From: Leptolyngbya sp. Heron Island J
Lineage (GTDB): Bacteria; Cyanobacteriota; Cyanobacteriia; Phormidesmidales; Phormidesmidaceae
NCBI RefSeq assembly: GCF_000482245.1
Contig: NZ_AWNH01000112.1
Span: 248,001-312,000 of the forward strand
DNA: 64,000 bases
Direction: 5' to 3'
Part shown: one piece after another, positions 9,968 to 19,075 of the stretch
Numbering within the stretch: position 1 is the first letter of the stretch
How the letters are laid out: every line of letters begins with the position of its first letter
Made by a program: the position numbers and the translations under genes
The notes under the pieces: generated by a model
What the model was told of the DNA's origin: nothing
Databases searched by the model: none
What the model saw: the letters and a program-made list of their open reading frames with translations, nothing else

Positions 9968-10960
9968 CTACTTTAAGACCGACTGCACCACGTCGTGAGG
10001 CACATTGTGTTTTTGAAAGTATGCCTCGATGTGTTTACGCCGCATCGATGTCGGAATTAATTCGCTGCCAATTAGTTTGATCAGTTTTTTGGCGTGAAAC
10101 AGGGTATAGGTCCAGCGGGGTACCTGGTGAGATTGCCGGTGAATGCTGTTGACCATGTGTTCAACATTATGGGGAGATTTACGGTTGGTCAGGCTTTGGA
10201 GAACAGTGAGTTTATCGCCAAGGGTTCGGCTGATGTACCACTGAATCCAGAGTGGCATATAACGAATAACATCACTGGATTGCCAATCAGTACTTGCTTT
10301 TAATTGGCTGTATAACTGCACCTCATAACCCACTTCTCTAGCTCGGCAAATATATTCATAATCCCCCCCATAATGACAAAATCGCTTGGCATTGGGTAAG
10401 CCAATGTCTGTAATCAATTGAGTGGGGAGTACTGCAATGTTGCCATTGAGGGTATCTACCTTTAGTGCCGAACAATCTTTAAATTGCTGTAGGTTATTAA
10501 TTGGCTGACTGGCAATGACACCGCCAAAAACAATCCAGTCGGAATGGGTTTGATCGCAAACAATGCCGCCTGTGATGATCTTTTGCTGCAGATTACTTTG
10601 GCACAGCTGTATAAGTTGGTATATAAAATCGTCTGCTAGTGTGATGTCGTCGTTTAGCCAAACTATGTAATTTGTTTTGAGCTGCTGGTGAATGTAGTCC
10701 ATGCCGGTTGCGATCGCACCTGTCCACCATAAATTGCCATCCCCATGTAATAAATGAACCTCAGGAAAAAATTGAGCAATGTATTCAGGAGTCCCATCGC
10801 TGGAGCCATCATCAACCACAACAATGTGGATGGTATGCTCACCTGAGTACTGAGAAATTTGTGCTCTCAGCTGATGCAAAATTGCCGATGTATAGGCTTT
10901 GCGATTACGAACTGGCAGGATCAGCGCCGGGCTAACATTAATTACAGGCATCAAGTGCAA
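9968..10960 (-). CDS. Glycosyltransferase family 2
   Basis: 330-aa GT-A fold inverting transferase. Near residue 50 it has VVVDDGSSDGTPEYI (nucleotide binding), then NLWWTGAIATGMDY and the DXD-type WLNDDITL near residue 105. The FCHYGGDYEYICRA segment near residue 200 would carry the catalytic base region. No transmembrane helices are obvious. It is 8 bases upstream of the GT4 gene and 77 bases downstream of hpsE in one operon. Sugar and acceptor cannot be read from the sequence. Confidence 0.87.
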   Translation of the reverse strand: MHLMPVINVSPALILPVRNRKAYTSAILHQLRAQISQYSGEHTIHIVVVDDGSSDGTPEYIAQFFPEVHLLHGDGNLWWTGAIATGMDYIHQQLKTNYIVWLNDDITLADDFIYQLIQLCQSNLQQKIITGGIVCDQTHSDWIVFGGVIASQPINNLQQFKDCSALKVDTLNGNIAVLPTQLITDIGLPNAKRFCHYGGDYEYICRAREVGYEVQLYSQLKASTDWQSSDVIRYMPLWIQWYISRTLGDKLTVLQSLTNRKSPHNVEHMVNSIHRQSHQVPRWTYTLFHAKKLIKLIGSELIPTSMRRKHIEAYFQKHNVPHDVVQSVLK

Positions 10961-11037
10961 AGAGCCTACAGTGTCTAAACTTCAATCGGGAACCCCCAAG
11001 CTTCTATATTCCCAAAATTATTGGTGCAATTAATGTC

Positions 11038-12054
11038 TCAGGGCTGATTTTTTAGCAACCTGAGCAACAGTAAGCGCCAGATATACAGCGGACTAATTAA
11101 GCTACAGAGATAAAACTCTAGTTCACAAGCAGAAACTACATCGGTTTTGAGTAGGGTCCGATAGGTCAGCAAATGATGCAGTGCCTTACGTAAATCACTA
11201 GCCACATAGAGCCAAAACATAAAGGGCCGCTGCCACATCGGTATGTTGACCATGCGAGTTACGTGGCGACTTAAACCAATGCCACGGAAAAAGGCTAGCA
11301 AATAGCTGCGCTGTAGACGGCGAGCAGGAATATGATGACAAACCTTCATCGCCGGATTATGCCAAATTTCCCAGTTGCCTCTGCGGATATGGGCAATGGC
11401 TTCTAGGTCTTCGCCAGTAAGCATTTGCTCATCATGACGTCCAGTTAAAATTAATTGCTCAGGTACGTTATTAAGCCAGGCCTGGCGACGTACTACCAGT
11501 CCTGCTGATGGTGGCAATACCCGCAGGCGAGGCTGATAAACGTGGGCTTCTTCGCCACGCTGGGTCAGGGCAAAAAATGATTGGATACGATGAAAATCTT
11601 CAGGTAAGCTGCCTTCAAACTGACCGTGAATTTGACTGCCATAGGCTCCAACATAGGGATGGTCTCGGCCAAACTTATACGCGGCTGCCACCCAGTCATC
11701 GGCAGGTAAATTATCATCATCCAAAAAGCCAACCAGTTCGCTACTGGCTTTCTTCATTGCTAACTGCCGAGCATAGGCGGCTCCCTGACGCTTTTCAAAG
11801 AAGTATCGCAGGGGCACTTCAGATGGCCAGTCTTGCTGATATTGCTTGACTACATCTGCTGTGGCATCACTGCTATTGTTATCGATGACAAAGACTTCCC
11901 AGCGTAGCTTTTGAGTGCCAAATTGCTGCCGTAATCGGTCGAGGACAGCCGGAATACGTTGGGCACCGTCGTAGGTACAAATAGCAATTGTGAAATCACA
12001 TGGCCGCTGCACTGTCTCTATAGAGGGAGAGGACAACACTACTGAATGGCTCAT
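11038..12054 (-). CDS. hpsE: Hormogonium polysaccharide biosynthesis glycosyltransferase HpsE
   Basis: 338-aa GT2 enzyme. The N-terminal part has FTIAICTYDGAQRIPAVL and VIDNNSSDATADVV; the DXD region is GFLDDDNLPADDWVAAAY near residue 115; the segment GAYGSQIHG follows. The C-terminal third (HHIPARRLQRSYLLAFFRGIGLSRH, with a hydrophobic tail) is characteristic of HpsE from filamentous cyanobacteria, and I recognise it as that family. It is the first gene of the minus-strand operon of GT2, GT4 and two sulfotransferases. With hpsA nearby, the set points to a hormogonium-type slime polysaccharide needed for gliding. Confidence 0.82.
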   Translation of the reverse strand: MSHSVVLSSPSIETVQRPCDFTIAICTYDGAQRIPAVLDRLRQQFGTQKLRWEVFVIDNNSSDATADVVKQYQQDWPSEVPLRYFFEKRQGAAYARQLAMKKASSELVGFLDDDNLPADDWVAAAYKFGRDHPYVGAYGSQIHGQFEGSLPEDFHRIQSFFALTQRGEEAHVYQPRLRVLPPSAGLVVRRQAWLNNVPEQLILTGRHDEQMLTGEDLEAIAHIRRGNWEIWHNPAMKVCHHIPARRLQRSYLLAFFRGIGLSRHVTRMVNIPMWQRPFMFWLYVASDLRKALHHLLTYRTLLKTDVVSACELEFYLCSLISPLYIWRLLLLRLLKNQP

Positions 12055-12749
12055 GGGCAGTGGATAGATTCACAGCATTGATACAGGGAAGTTGAACTAA
12101 CTTCGGCAAACCCCTCAAAAAGAGTTAACCAATCGTAAGACAGGGAATCATTGTCATGGGCCAAAAACATGCCAATACTATAAATGGTCAGTACCCGTTG
12201 AACTGTTTACTACCACAGGTTTAAACTCTATACGATTGGCTGGCTTTGTTCGTTATCGGTGCATTTTTACTAATTTTAGCAACTTGATCACTTTGCGGAT
12301 TGCACTCAGATCACGACCTTAACGTCAAGTTCTATAAAAATTAAAGTTTCTAGCCAAAATTGCGCAGCTGGCAGTTCTGACATTACAAAATTGCTGCCCT
12401 ATCTCCAATCATACTTGTTTAGCAACGGGATGTCCCCCTCAGTCCCCGCTGCCAGGTGTTAGTTAGCTCATTGGTGGAGATTGACTGATTTTGACAGCAT
12501 TTAGTTCTCGTAAATAATAAATTGCTAGGCAATCACTATATCTAGCGTTTGTTCTGACTGCAAGACGCTAGATTTTTTTGGGTATGGGTGCTAGGCTTTA
12601 TGTCCATGCGCCGGAGCACATTTAGAGTGTTATCGAGTGTTGAGGACGTTATCAGCGCTAGATATGTTGTTTTGTGTATCGCTGGTGTGTATCGCCCTCT
12701 TGCTCATGGCCCCACTTACACCCCTAAATTCGTAAGGAAATCCAGACGA
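12055..12749. other. Divergent intergenic region and nrdJ leader
   Basis: 695 bases between divergent hpsE and nrdJ, so both promoters lie here. On the plus strand a terminator-like hairpin with T7 sits at 12541-12579, about 170 bases before the nrdJ ATG. The frame of nrdJ stays open back to 12588, but this 54-codon extension has no homologous look and precedes the good ribosome-binding site, so it is treated as leader. The canonical AdoCbl riboswitch B12 box was looked for and not found. Confidence 0.5.
12541..12579 (+). terminator. Terminator-like hairpin in the nrdJ leader (possible attenuator)
   Basis: TCTAGCGT (12541-12548) and ACGCTAGA (12565-12572) form a perfect 8-bp stem with a 16-base loop, directly followed by seven T. 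No plus-strand gene lies upstream in this window, so it would act on the nrdJ transcript itself. A second copy of the right arm (CGCTAGA near 12656-12662) could compete for the left arm. Confidence 0.5.
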
Positions 12750-14927
12750 ATGGTTCAAGAGTTAGAACGACTACGCACAAAAACGCCTTTTCCGGAAACT
12801 GCGCCAGCAGCTTATCCGGTGTTTTATCGGACCTACAGTCGCCGTTTGGATGATGGCCAACGGGAATCTTGGTACGATGTTTGCGATCGCACCCTAGGTG
12901 GTCTGGTAGAACTGGGCAAGCTCACCGCCGATGAGAAAGCCCTGGTTCAGCGTATGCAGCGAGAGCTAAAAGCGCTGCCGTCGGGCCGGTGGCTTTGGGT
13001 CGGTGGCACTGATTGGAGTAAGCAGCAGAAAAATTTTTCTGGGGCTTATAACTGTACCAGCACCAACGTAGTCGACTGGCGAGCCTTTGGTCTGATGATG
13101 GATCTGGCCATGATGGGGTGTGGCACGGGGGCCGTGCTGGAACCTAAGTACATCAATCAGCTGCCGGTGATTCGCAACCAATTAAGCGTCACCATGGCCG
13201 GTGACGTGGGTATGACTCCGGCTAGCCAGCGCCGTGAGGAAACGGATGTCGTTATTGATGGCAATCGGGTAGAGATTCGCGTGGGCGACAGCCGCAATGG
13301 TTGGGTGATGTCGTACCAGACAATTTTGGAGCTTTCTAGCAGAGAAGGTTTTACGGGAGATGTTGAGGTGGTCGTCGACCTGAGTGACGTGCGACCTGCA
13401 GGTGAAAAACTCAAGGGATTTGGCGGTATGGCCAATCCGGTGAAGCTACCTGGGTTATATAATCGCTGTGCCACTATTCTCAACAAGGCGCTCGGTCGGC
13501 AGCTGAATTCTGTGGAGTGTTGTTTGCTGATTGATGAAGCGGCTGCCTGTGTGGTTGCTGGTAATATTCGTCGGTCGGCGGGGATGCGTCAGTTTGATAG
13601 CCAGGATGAGTTGGCGACCATGGCTAAGGATAATCTGTGGCAGCAGGATGATGAAGGTAACTGGCGGATTGACCCTGAGCGGGATGCGCTGCGGATGGCT
13701 AACCACACACGGGTTTTTCATGCTAAGCCTTCGTTAGAGGACATGACTAACGCGGTGCGTAAACAGTTTTACTCTGGTGAGGGGGCGATCCAATGGGCTG
13801 GTGAGGCCGAGCGCCGGGCTCAGGGTGAAGGCCGCTATGGTCTTAACCCTTGCGGTGAAATTCTGGGTCAAAACTTTCACTGTAACCTGGCGGAAATTCA
13901 TCTCAATCAAATTGAGCCAGAGAATCTGCAGGAACAGGAAGATGCGTTTCGAGCTGGTGCGATCGCCGTTGCTACCCTACTCAACCATCAGTTTATTGAA
14001 CCTCGCTATCAACAGTCACGGCTAGAAGACCCCATCGTTGGCGTCTCCTTTACCGGCCTGTTTGACTTTTTTGTGCGTGCCTTTGGCGTAGACTGGCTCA
14101 AGTGGTGGGAGGCCGGTCGCCCAGACACCATGCCAGGTATGGCATTTAAGGCTAAGGAACAGGAATATTTAAGCCGTTGGCAAGCGATTGTCCATGAGAC
14201 GGTTTGGGACTATTGCGATCGCCACGGCATTAAACGCCCTAACCGCTGTACTACTGTGCAGCCTGCTGGTACCAAAAGTCTGCTGAGCGGTGCGTCCTCT
14301 GGCTGGCACCCCCCCAAGTCCCAGCGCTTTATCCGCCGGATCACCTTCCGTAAGGATGATCCAGTCGCTTTGGCTTGTATCGACTACGGTTACTCCGTGG
14401 TACCGTCCCAGTCCGACAAAGACGAAAATGGTAATTTGCTTAACGATCCGTTTGACCCTCGCTGTACTGAGTGGCTAGTGGAAATGCCCGTGGAAGTTCC
14501 CTGGGCCAATCTACCTGGAGCTGACCAGATTGCTATTGAACAGTTCTCGGCCCTGGCCCAGTTTGATTTCTATATGCAGGTTCAGCGCCACTACACCGCT
14601 CACAATACGTCAGCGACCATCGAGTTTCGTGAAAATGAAATTGAGCCCCTGGCCGAGCGCATTCATCGAGCCATCCAAAACGACGAGGGTTATATTTCTT
14701 CGGCACTGTTGGCCCGCTTTGACGATCTGCAAACATTCCCTCGTTTACCCTTTGAACCCATTGATAAGGCTCGATATGAGGAACTTTGCCGCGAAATATT
14801 GGCCCGCCGTACGACCGAAAACTTCCATGCCGCTCTGGAGCGCTATGATGCGGGCGAGCTAATTGAGGCGGGACCTGCAGGCTGTGATTCCGATAAATGT
14901 TTGTTGCCGGAGAAGGCACCGGGTTAG
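12750..14927 (+). CDS. nrdJ: Adenosylcobalamin-dependent ribonucleoside-triphosphate reductase (class II)
   Basis: 725-aa monomeric class II reductase that makes dNTPs from NTPs using coenzyme B12. I chose ATG 12750 because AAGGAAA lies about 9 bases before it and the family starts about here; the frame is open to 12588. Visible landmarks: GAYNCTSTNVVDW near residue 98 (active-site Cys), MGCGTGAVLEP soon after, the thiyl-radical loop NPCGEIL near residue 366, PAGTKSLLSG near residue 508, and C-terminal redox cysteines GCDSDKC near residues 711-717. Length matches the Lactobacillus RTPR type (about 740 aa). It stands alone on the plus strand and ends in a strong terminator. The hairpin in its leader suggests attenuation or riboswitch-like control. 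Confidence 0.95.
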   Translation: MVQELERLRTKTPFPETAPAAYPVFYRTYSRRLDDGQRESWYDVCDRTLGGLVELGKLTADEKALVQRMQRELKALPSGRWLWVGGTDWSKQQKNFSGAYNCTSTNVVDWRAFGLMMDLAMMGCGTGAVLEPKYINQLPVIRNQLSVTMAGDVGMTPASQRREETDVVIDGNRVEIRVGDSRNGWVMSYQTILELSSREGFTGDVEVVVDLSDVRPAGEKLKGFGGMANPVKLPGLYNRCATILNKALGRQLNSVECCLLIDEAAACVVAGNIRRSAGMRQFDSQDELATMAKDNLWQQDDEGNWRIDPERDALRMANHTRVFHAKPSLEDMTNAVRKQFYSGEGAIQWAGEAERRAQGEGRYGLNPCGEILGQNFHCNLAEIHLNQIEPENLQEQEDAFRAGAIAVATLLNHQFIEPRYQQSRLEDPIVGVSFTGLFDFFVRAFGVDWLKWWEAGRPDTMPGMAFKAKEQEYLSRWQAIVHETVWDYCDRHGIKRPNRCTTVQPAGTKSLLSGASSGWHPPKSQRFIRRITFRKDDPVALACIDYGYSVVPSQSDKDENGNLLNDPFDPRCTEWLVEMPVEVPWANLPGADQIAIEQFSALAQFDFYMQVQRHYTAHNTSATIEFRENEIEPLAERIHRAIQNDEGYISSALLARFDDLQTFPRLPFEPIDKARYEELCREILARRTTENFHAALERYDAGELIEAGPAGCDSDKCLLPEKAPG

Positions 14928-14995
14928 GCCGCTGGAATTATGCTGTAGGCTTTGCCTTGCGTCCCTGAGGTCGCTTAGGTGCCTTGAATAGAATG

Positions 14996-15040
14996 ACACC
15001 CAGTGGTTGAGTGCAAACTTGCTAGTCAATCACTGGGTGT
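14996..15040 (+). terminator. Terminator of nrdJ
   Basis: A 15-bp stem with one G-T wobble, ACACCCAGTGGTTGA paired with TCAATCACTGGGTGT, around a 15-base loop. It lies 69 bases after the nrdJ stop and 74 bases after the end of the convergent 60-aa gene, so it may serve both. Confidence 0.75.
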
Positions 15041-15113
15041 TTACGGTTATGTGAGAATGACGGACAAAGGTTCTAAGAACCGGCCGTGTCAAAAACTTAA
15101 GTGATACCTCGGA

Positions 15114-15296
15114 TTAGGCCCCTTTGTTGGACTTTTGCTTGGGACTGATGGAGATGCCCCCATCGCCACCCACACTCACTACAAATTCGGATGGGTTACC
15201 GGTTCGTGATTTTTGTTTTTTTCCTTTCGGTTTGTTACCACTGAGCAGCATAACCGAACCAGCAAGAGCTAACCCCAGAATCATTGAAATATCCAT
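15114..15296 (-). CDS. Small membrane protein, unknown function
   Basis: 60-aa protein starting MDISMILGLALAGSVMLL: one N-terminal transmembrane helix followed by a Lys-rich stretch (KPKGKKQKSR) and a Gly/Ser tail ending KQKSNKGA. A perfect ribosome-binding site, AAGGAGAA, sits about 8 bases before the ATG at 15296, which is the best sign that it is translated. It is convergent with nrdJ. No family was recognised. The plus-strand frame over the same bases has no such start signal. Confidence 0.65.
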   Translation of the reverse strand: MDISMILGLALAGSVMLLSGNKPKGKKQKSRTGNPSEFVVSVGGDGGISISPKQKSNKGA

Positions 15297-15428
15297 ACGA
15301 CGATTCTCCTTGGTAGAACACTACGAATAAACACAGTAGTAGTTACACCCATTCCAGAAACAACTAAAAGTCAATAGATGGTTTTTCGGATGGTTGCCTA
15401 TAATTGTCACCAGATCCACATAAACCAC

Positions 15429-15446
15429 CTCCGTAGTCCTACGGAG
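15429..15446. repeat. Perfect palindrome upstream of the helicase gene
   Basis: CTCCGTAG-TC-CTACGGAG, an 8-bp inverted repeat with a 2-base centre, about 165 bases before the helicase start. The short centre fits an operator for a dimeric regulator better than a terminator. The protein that might bind it is unknown. Confidence 0.4.
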
Positions 15447-15593
15447 TCGATATTGGCGGGCGTAAGACTTGTTTACTTTGAATAATCAGTTATGAATATT
15501 TTTTGTGTTTGGTATAGTTATTTACCAAATGCAGGGTGAGACAGGTTTGAGCTTTCAGCCCAGCTTTGTTGCGGATTTGTTCTGGTGCTCTTG

Positions 15594-17054
15594 ATGGTGC
15601 GTACGCCTACTTTACGGTTTGATCGTGGCACGTTGATTTTGCATCCGCCCCCCCGTGGCAAGGGGTGGATTGATCATGCGGTGTGGGATGACCGGATTGA
15701 GCGATTTCGGATTCCGGCCCATTGCTATCGTCCTTTGCTGGAAACGTTACGCCGTGAAAAAGTAGAAATTAACGATCAAGCATCGGGTTTTACGGCGTTA
15801 GAGCTGACACCTCGACTTACGTTTAAACCTTATCTGCATCAACAGGAGGCTCTGGCGGCCTGGCAACAAAATCGCTGGCAGGGAGTGGTGGTGTTGCCGA
15901 CGGCAGCGGGTAAAACCTATTTGGCGCAGCTGGCCCTACAGGCGATTCCTCGCAGCACATTGATTACGGTGCCGACATTAGATTTGATGCATCAGTGGTA
16001 TGCCCATCTAGAGACGGCTTTTCCCGATGCGGATATTGGTTTGTTGGGTGGGGGCAGTCGCGATCGCACCGATATTTTAGTGGCTACTTATGATAGCGCC
16101 GCCATCCATGCAGAGAGTTTGGGTAATCGCTATGGTCTGTTGATTTGCGATGAGTGCCACCATCTGCCTAGTGACTTTAATCGCGTGATTGCTGAATATG
16201 CGATCGCACCCTACCGTCTGGGGCTAACGGCCACCCCCGACCGCGCCGATGGACGACATACCGACCTTGAACAACTGCTGGGGCCGGTGGTTTACCATAA
16301 AACCGCGGCTGAACTTTCGGGACAGGCGCTGGCACCCTATCAAATTGTGCAGCTCAAAGTTTCGCTCTCAGAGGTAGAACGTCAGCGATATGCTAAGTTG
16401 ATCCAGCAGCGCAATGACTTTTTGCAAGAGTCTCGTATTTGGTTGGGTAGCCCTGAGGGCTGGCGACGATTTGTTACCGCTAGTGCGCGATCGCAAGCGG
16501 GTCGTCGGGCAATGCTGGCTCATCGGGAGGCCAAGACGATTGCCCTGGGCACGGCGGGTAAACTACGCATTTTAGAAGACCTGTTGGCCCAGCATTACCC
16601 TGAACGCACAATTATTTTTACCAACGACAATGCTACTGTCTATAAAATTTCCCAGGACTTTCTGATTCCTGCAATCACCCACCAAACTCCGGTAAAAGAG
16701 CGGCGTGAGGTGCTGCAATATTTTCGCACAGGAGACTATAAAGTAATTGTTGTCTCCCATGTACTGAATGAAGGCGTCGATGTTCCCGAAGCAAGAATTG
16801 CTATTTTGCTATCGGGCAGTGGTTCTACACGGGAATATATTCAGCGGCTTGGGCGAGTGTTGCGTAAAGGCGATGGGAATAAGCTAGCGCTTCTGTATGA
16901 AGTGATTGCAGAAGAAACCACAGAGGAGAATATTGCCCGACGGCGTAAACAATCTCCTGGCAAACGGGATAACATTTATCGCACCGATCCGACCCAATTA
17001 TCGCTGGCTGCAGAAGCAGCGGCTGATTGGCAGTCTGACGATCTGCCCTACTAA
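15594..17054 (+). CDS. XPB/Rad25-like superfamily II DNA helicase
   Basis: About 486-aa helicase with two RecA-like domains. Seen: a Q-tip-like YLHQQEALAAW near residue 84, Walker A PTAAGKTYLAQ near residue 103, the DECHH box near residue 190, LTATPDR (motif III) near residue 213, and in the second domain IIFTNDN, VSHVLNEGVDVPEA and the arginine finger region QRLGRVLRKGDG near residue 422. This is the XPB-like branch used in DNA repair. ATG 15594 is preferred; an in-frame GTG at 15585 is the alternative, and neither has a strong ribosome-binding site. Its stop overlaps by 4 bases the stop of the convergent histidine kinase. Confidence 0.88.
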   Translation: MVRTPTLRFDRGTLILHPPPRGKGWIDHAVWDDRIERFRIPAHCYRPLLETLRREKVEINDQASGFTALELTPRLTFKPYLHQQEALAAWQQNRWQGVVVLPTAAGKTYLAQLALQAIPRSTLITVPTLDLMHQWYAHLETAFPDADIGLLGGGSRDRTDILVATYDSAAIHAESLGNRYGLLICDECHHLPSDFNRVIAEYAIAPYRLGLTATPDRADGRHTDLEQLLGPVVYHKTAAELSGQALAPYQIVQLKVSLSEVERQRYAKLIQQRNDFLQESRIWLGSPEGWRRFVTASARSQAGRRAMLAHREAKTIALGTAGKLRILEDLLAQHYPERTIIFTNDNATVYKISQDFLIPAITHQTPVKERREVLQYFRTGDYKVIVVSHVLNEGVDVPEARIAILLSGSGSTREYIQRLGRVLRKGDGNKLALLYEVIAEETTEENIARRRKQSPGKRDNIYRTDPTQLSLAAEAAADWQSDDLPY

Positions 17055-19054
17055 GGAGCGACTTTGACAGGCGAGATATGGGTCGGATCGGCCATAGTTG
17101 GCTCGGCGGGTAAAACATCAATGGGCAAGGTAATAATAAATTCTGTCCCTTTGCCGATCTTAGACCGTACACGGATTTTACCTTGGTGTTGTTGAATGAT
17201 TCTAAAACAAATGCCTAACCCTAAGCCGGTGCCTTTACCCACGGGTTTGGTGGTAAAAAATGGATCAAAAATTTTTCTGCGGATTTCGCGGGGAATCCCT
17301 GGACCGTTATCACAGATGATGATTTGTACTTGATGCTCGTTAAGCATACGGGTGATGATTTTTAGCTTTTTGCGATCGTAATCAGCATCAAACATTGCGT
17401 CTAGGGCATTGACAATGATGTTAGTAAATACCTGGTTAAGCTGGGCGGGAAAACACCGGACTAACGGCAGATCGCCATACTTCTTCACCACGGTAACTTC
17501 ATGCTTAATCCGATGATTTAAGATGAGCAGCGTGCTATCAAGCCCTTCATGAATATCGACATCTTTAACAGTGGCTTCATCCAAACGAGAAAAATTACGT
17601 AGCGACTGAACAATCTCATGGACCCGTTCTGCTCCCAAATTCATTGAGCCTAGTAACTTATCTAAATCTGTTAGCAAAAAGTCAAAATCTATTTCTTCTT
17701 GCTTTTGAATAATGGCGGTGGTAGGTTCTGGATACTCAGCCTGGTAGGTTTTAATCAACTCTAACAAATCCTGAAAATACTCTTTTAGGGGGTCAATGTT
17801 GCCCTGGACAAAGCTAATGGGATTATTGATTTCGTGGGCAATCCCTGCAATCATTTGCCCCAGGCTGGACATTTTTTCGCTTTGAATCAGCTGAGCTTGG
17901 GTGTCTTTGAGTTCTTTGAGAGTATTAGATAGTTTTTTAGTCCGATGCTTTACCCGGACATCCAGGGTTTGGGCAGCCACTTCTAGCTCATTAGTATACT
18001 GGCCCACCCATTCAATCAGCTGATTGACAGACAGGGCTAAAACACTGATGTCATCTTGAGTATTGGCGGGTGCTCGTAGATCAAAACGACTCTCCCCAGC
18101 TACTTGTTGCGCAATCAGGGTAATATCTTGAATCGGTCGGGCCACTCTTTTGGCAATCCAGTAGCCTAATATCGATGTGATCAATGAGCCTACAAATGTA
18201 ACGATGGCAATAAAAAACCAAAGTGCCTCCTGAGCCTGGGTTAGTGACTGTTGAGAAATCAATAAAACAAGCTCAAATTGTTGTTCACCCAAACTTTTTA
18301 GTAAGATTGGCTCAGCCAAAAAATCTTGGTGATCGATGGTAATAAATCCTTGAAGATCATTCAGGTCAAGGGTTCCCAAGTCAGCTGGATCAGCTGAGAA
18401 TGTAGAAGCAACTACTTCATCATTTGATACAACAATAATCTGTTCTCGAATAGTTTTGTTGATCTGCTTTAGAAAGTCATCCCCAAGTGCTGTGCCTAAT
18501 GTAACCCCACCAATTACACCCTGATCATTTTTGATCGGTGCTGTGCCAATCAAAAACGGTGGCCCAGAATTGCTGCTGCCAATAATTGCATTGGTATCTG
18601 AGCCGGTAACTAACAGGGCATTCACGTTTTGATCCTGCAGATTAAATGTCTGTAATCCAGTGCTTTGGATGCTGAACAATTCTTGCTGATCGAGGCCAAT
18701 GATTTTAACAATATCCGTATCTAAAATACTTTTGAGGGGTAAGACGGTTTGTTGAAGTTGATTGACATCTTGGCTGATAACGCCTTGGGCCATCAGTGCT
18801 TCGATTGATAGAAAACGAGCGCCTTGACGTAAAGATTTCAGTTCCTGATTAATATCTCGCTCCACTAAATTTGCTAATTCTTTCGCCTGTTCTTGCTGGT
18901 CTTGTGCTAATTTATTGGAGAAAAATATTCCTACTGCAGCAACGCTAACAACCCAAAAGCCCAAAAACATGACAATAAAGGGAGCACTAATTTTTAGCGG
19001 TAGTGAAGACTTTTGGTATTTGATTAGTAAGTTTTTAAGCAACAGCAAGCCCAT
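17051..19054 (-). CDS. Membrane sensor histidine kinase with HAMP domain
   Basis: 667-aa kinase. A first transmembrane helix (about residues 22-48) and a second (about 272-295) flank a periplasmic sensor of about 220 residues, probably Cache-like. A HAMP linker follows (about 295-350), then a coiled coil and a HisKA domain with the phospho-acceptor His407 in GIAHEINNP. The HATPase_c domain has [10 protein letters not shown] (N box), DNGPGIP (G1) and GTGLGLGI (G2). The gap between H box and N box is long, as in many cyanobacterial kinases. No receiver domain is attached and no response regulator is adjacent. It lies 21 bases downstream of a phosphate-type binding lipoprotein, so the two probably form an operon and may sense together. 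Confidence 0.9.
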   Translation of the reverse strand: MGLLLLKNLLIKYQKSSLPLKISAPFIVMFLGFWVVSVAAVGIFFSNKLAQDQQEQAKELANLVERDINQELKSLRQGARFLSIEALMAQGVISQDVNQLQQTVLPLKSILDTDIVKIIGLDQQELFSIQSTGLQTFNLQDQNVNALLVTGSDTNAIIGSSNSGPPFLIGTAPIKNDQGVIGGVTLGTALGDDFLKQINKTIREQIIVVSNDEVVASTFSADPADLGTLDLNDLQGFITIDHQDFLAEPILLKSLGEQQFELVLLISQQSLTQAQEALWFFIAIVTFVGSLITSILGYWIAKRVARPIQDITLIAQQVAGESRFDLRAPANTQDDISVLALSVNQLIEWVGQYTNELEVAAQTLDVRVKHRTKKLSNTLKELKDTQAQLIQSEKMSSLGQMIAGIAHEINNPISFVQGNIDPLKEYFQDLLELIKTYQAEYPEPTTAIIQKQEEIDFDFLLTDLDKLLGSMNLGAERVHEIVQSLRNFSRLDEATVKDVDIHEGLDSTLLILNHRIKHEVTVVKKYGDLPLVRCFPAQLNQVFTNIIVNALDAMFDADYDRKKLKIITRMLNEHQVQIIICDNGPGIPREIRRKIFDPFFTTKPVGKGTGLGLGICFRIIQQHQGKIRVRSKIGKGTEFIITLPIDVLPAEPTMADPTHISPVKVAP

Positions 19055-19075
19055 AACCCATAACGCCGTGACAAA

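Noticed and set aside
12300-12749. Canonical AdoCbl (B12) riboswitch before nrdJ
   Set aside because: Expected because of the enzyme, but the conserved B12 box and the GGGAA/GGTG core could not be found; CAGTCCCCGCTGCC near 12440 is only a superficial match.
12588-12749. 54-codon N-terminal extension of nrdJ
   Set aside because: In frame, but upstream of a good AAGGAAA site and without family resemblance; it overlaps the leader hairpin region.
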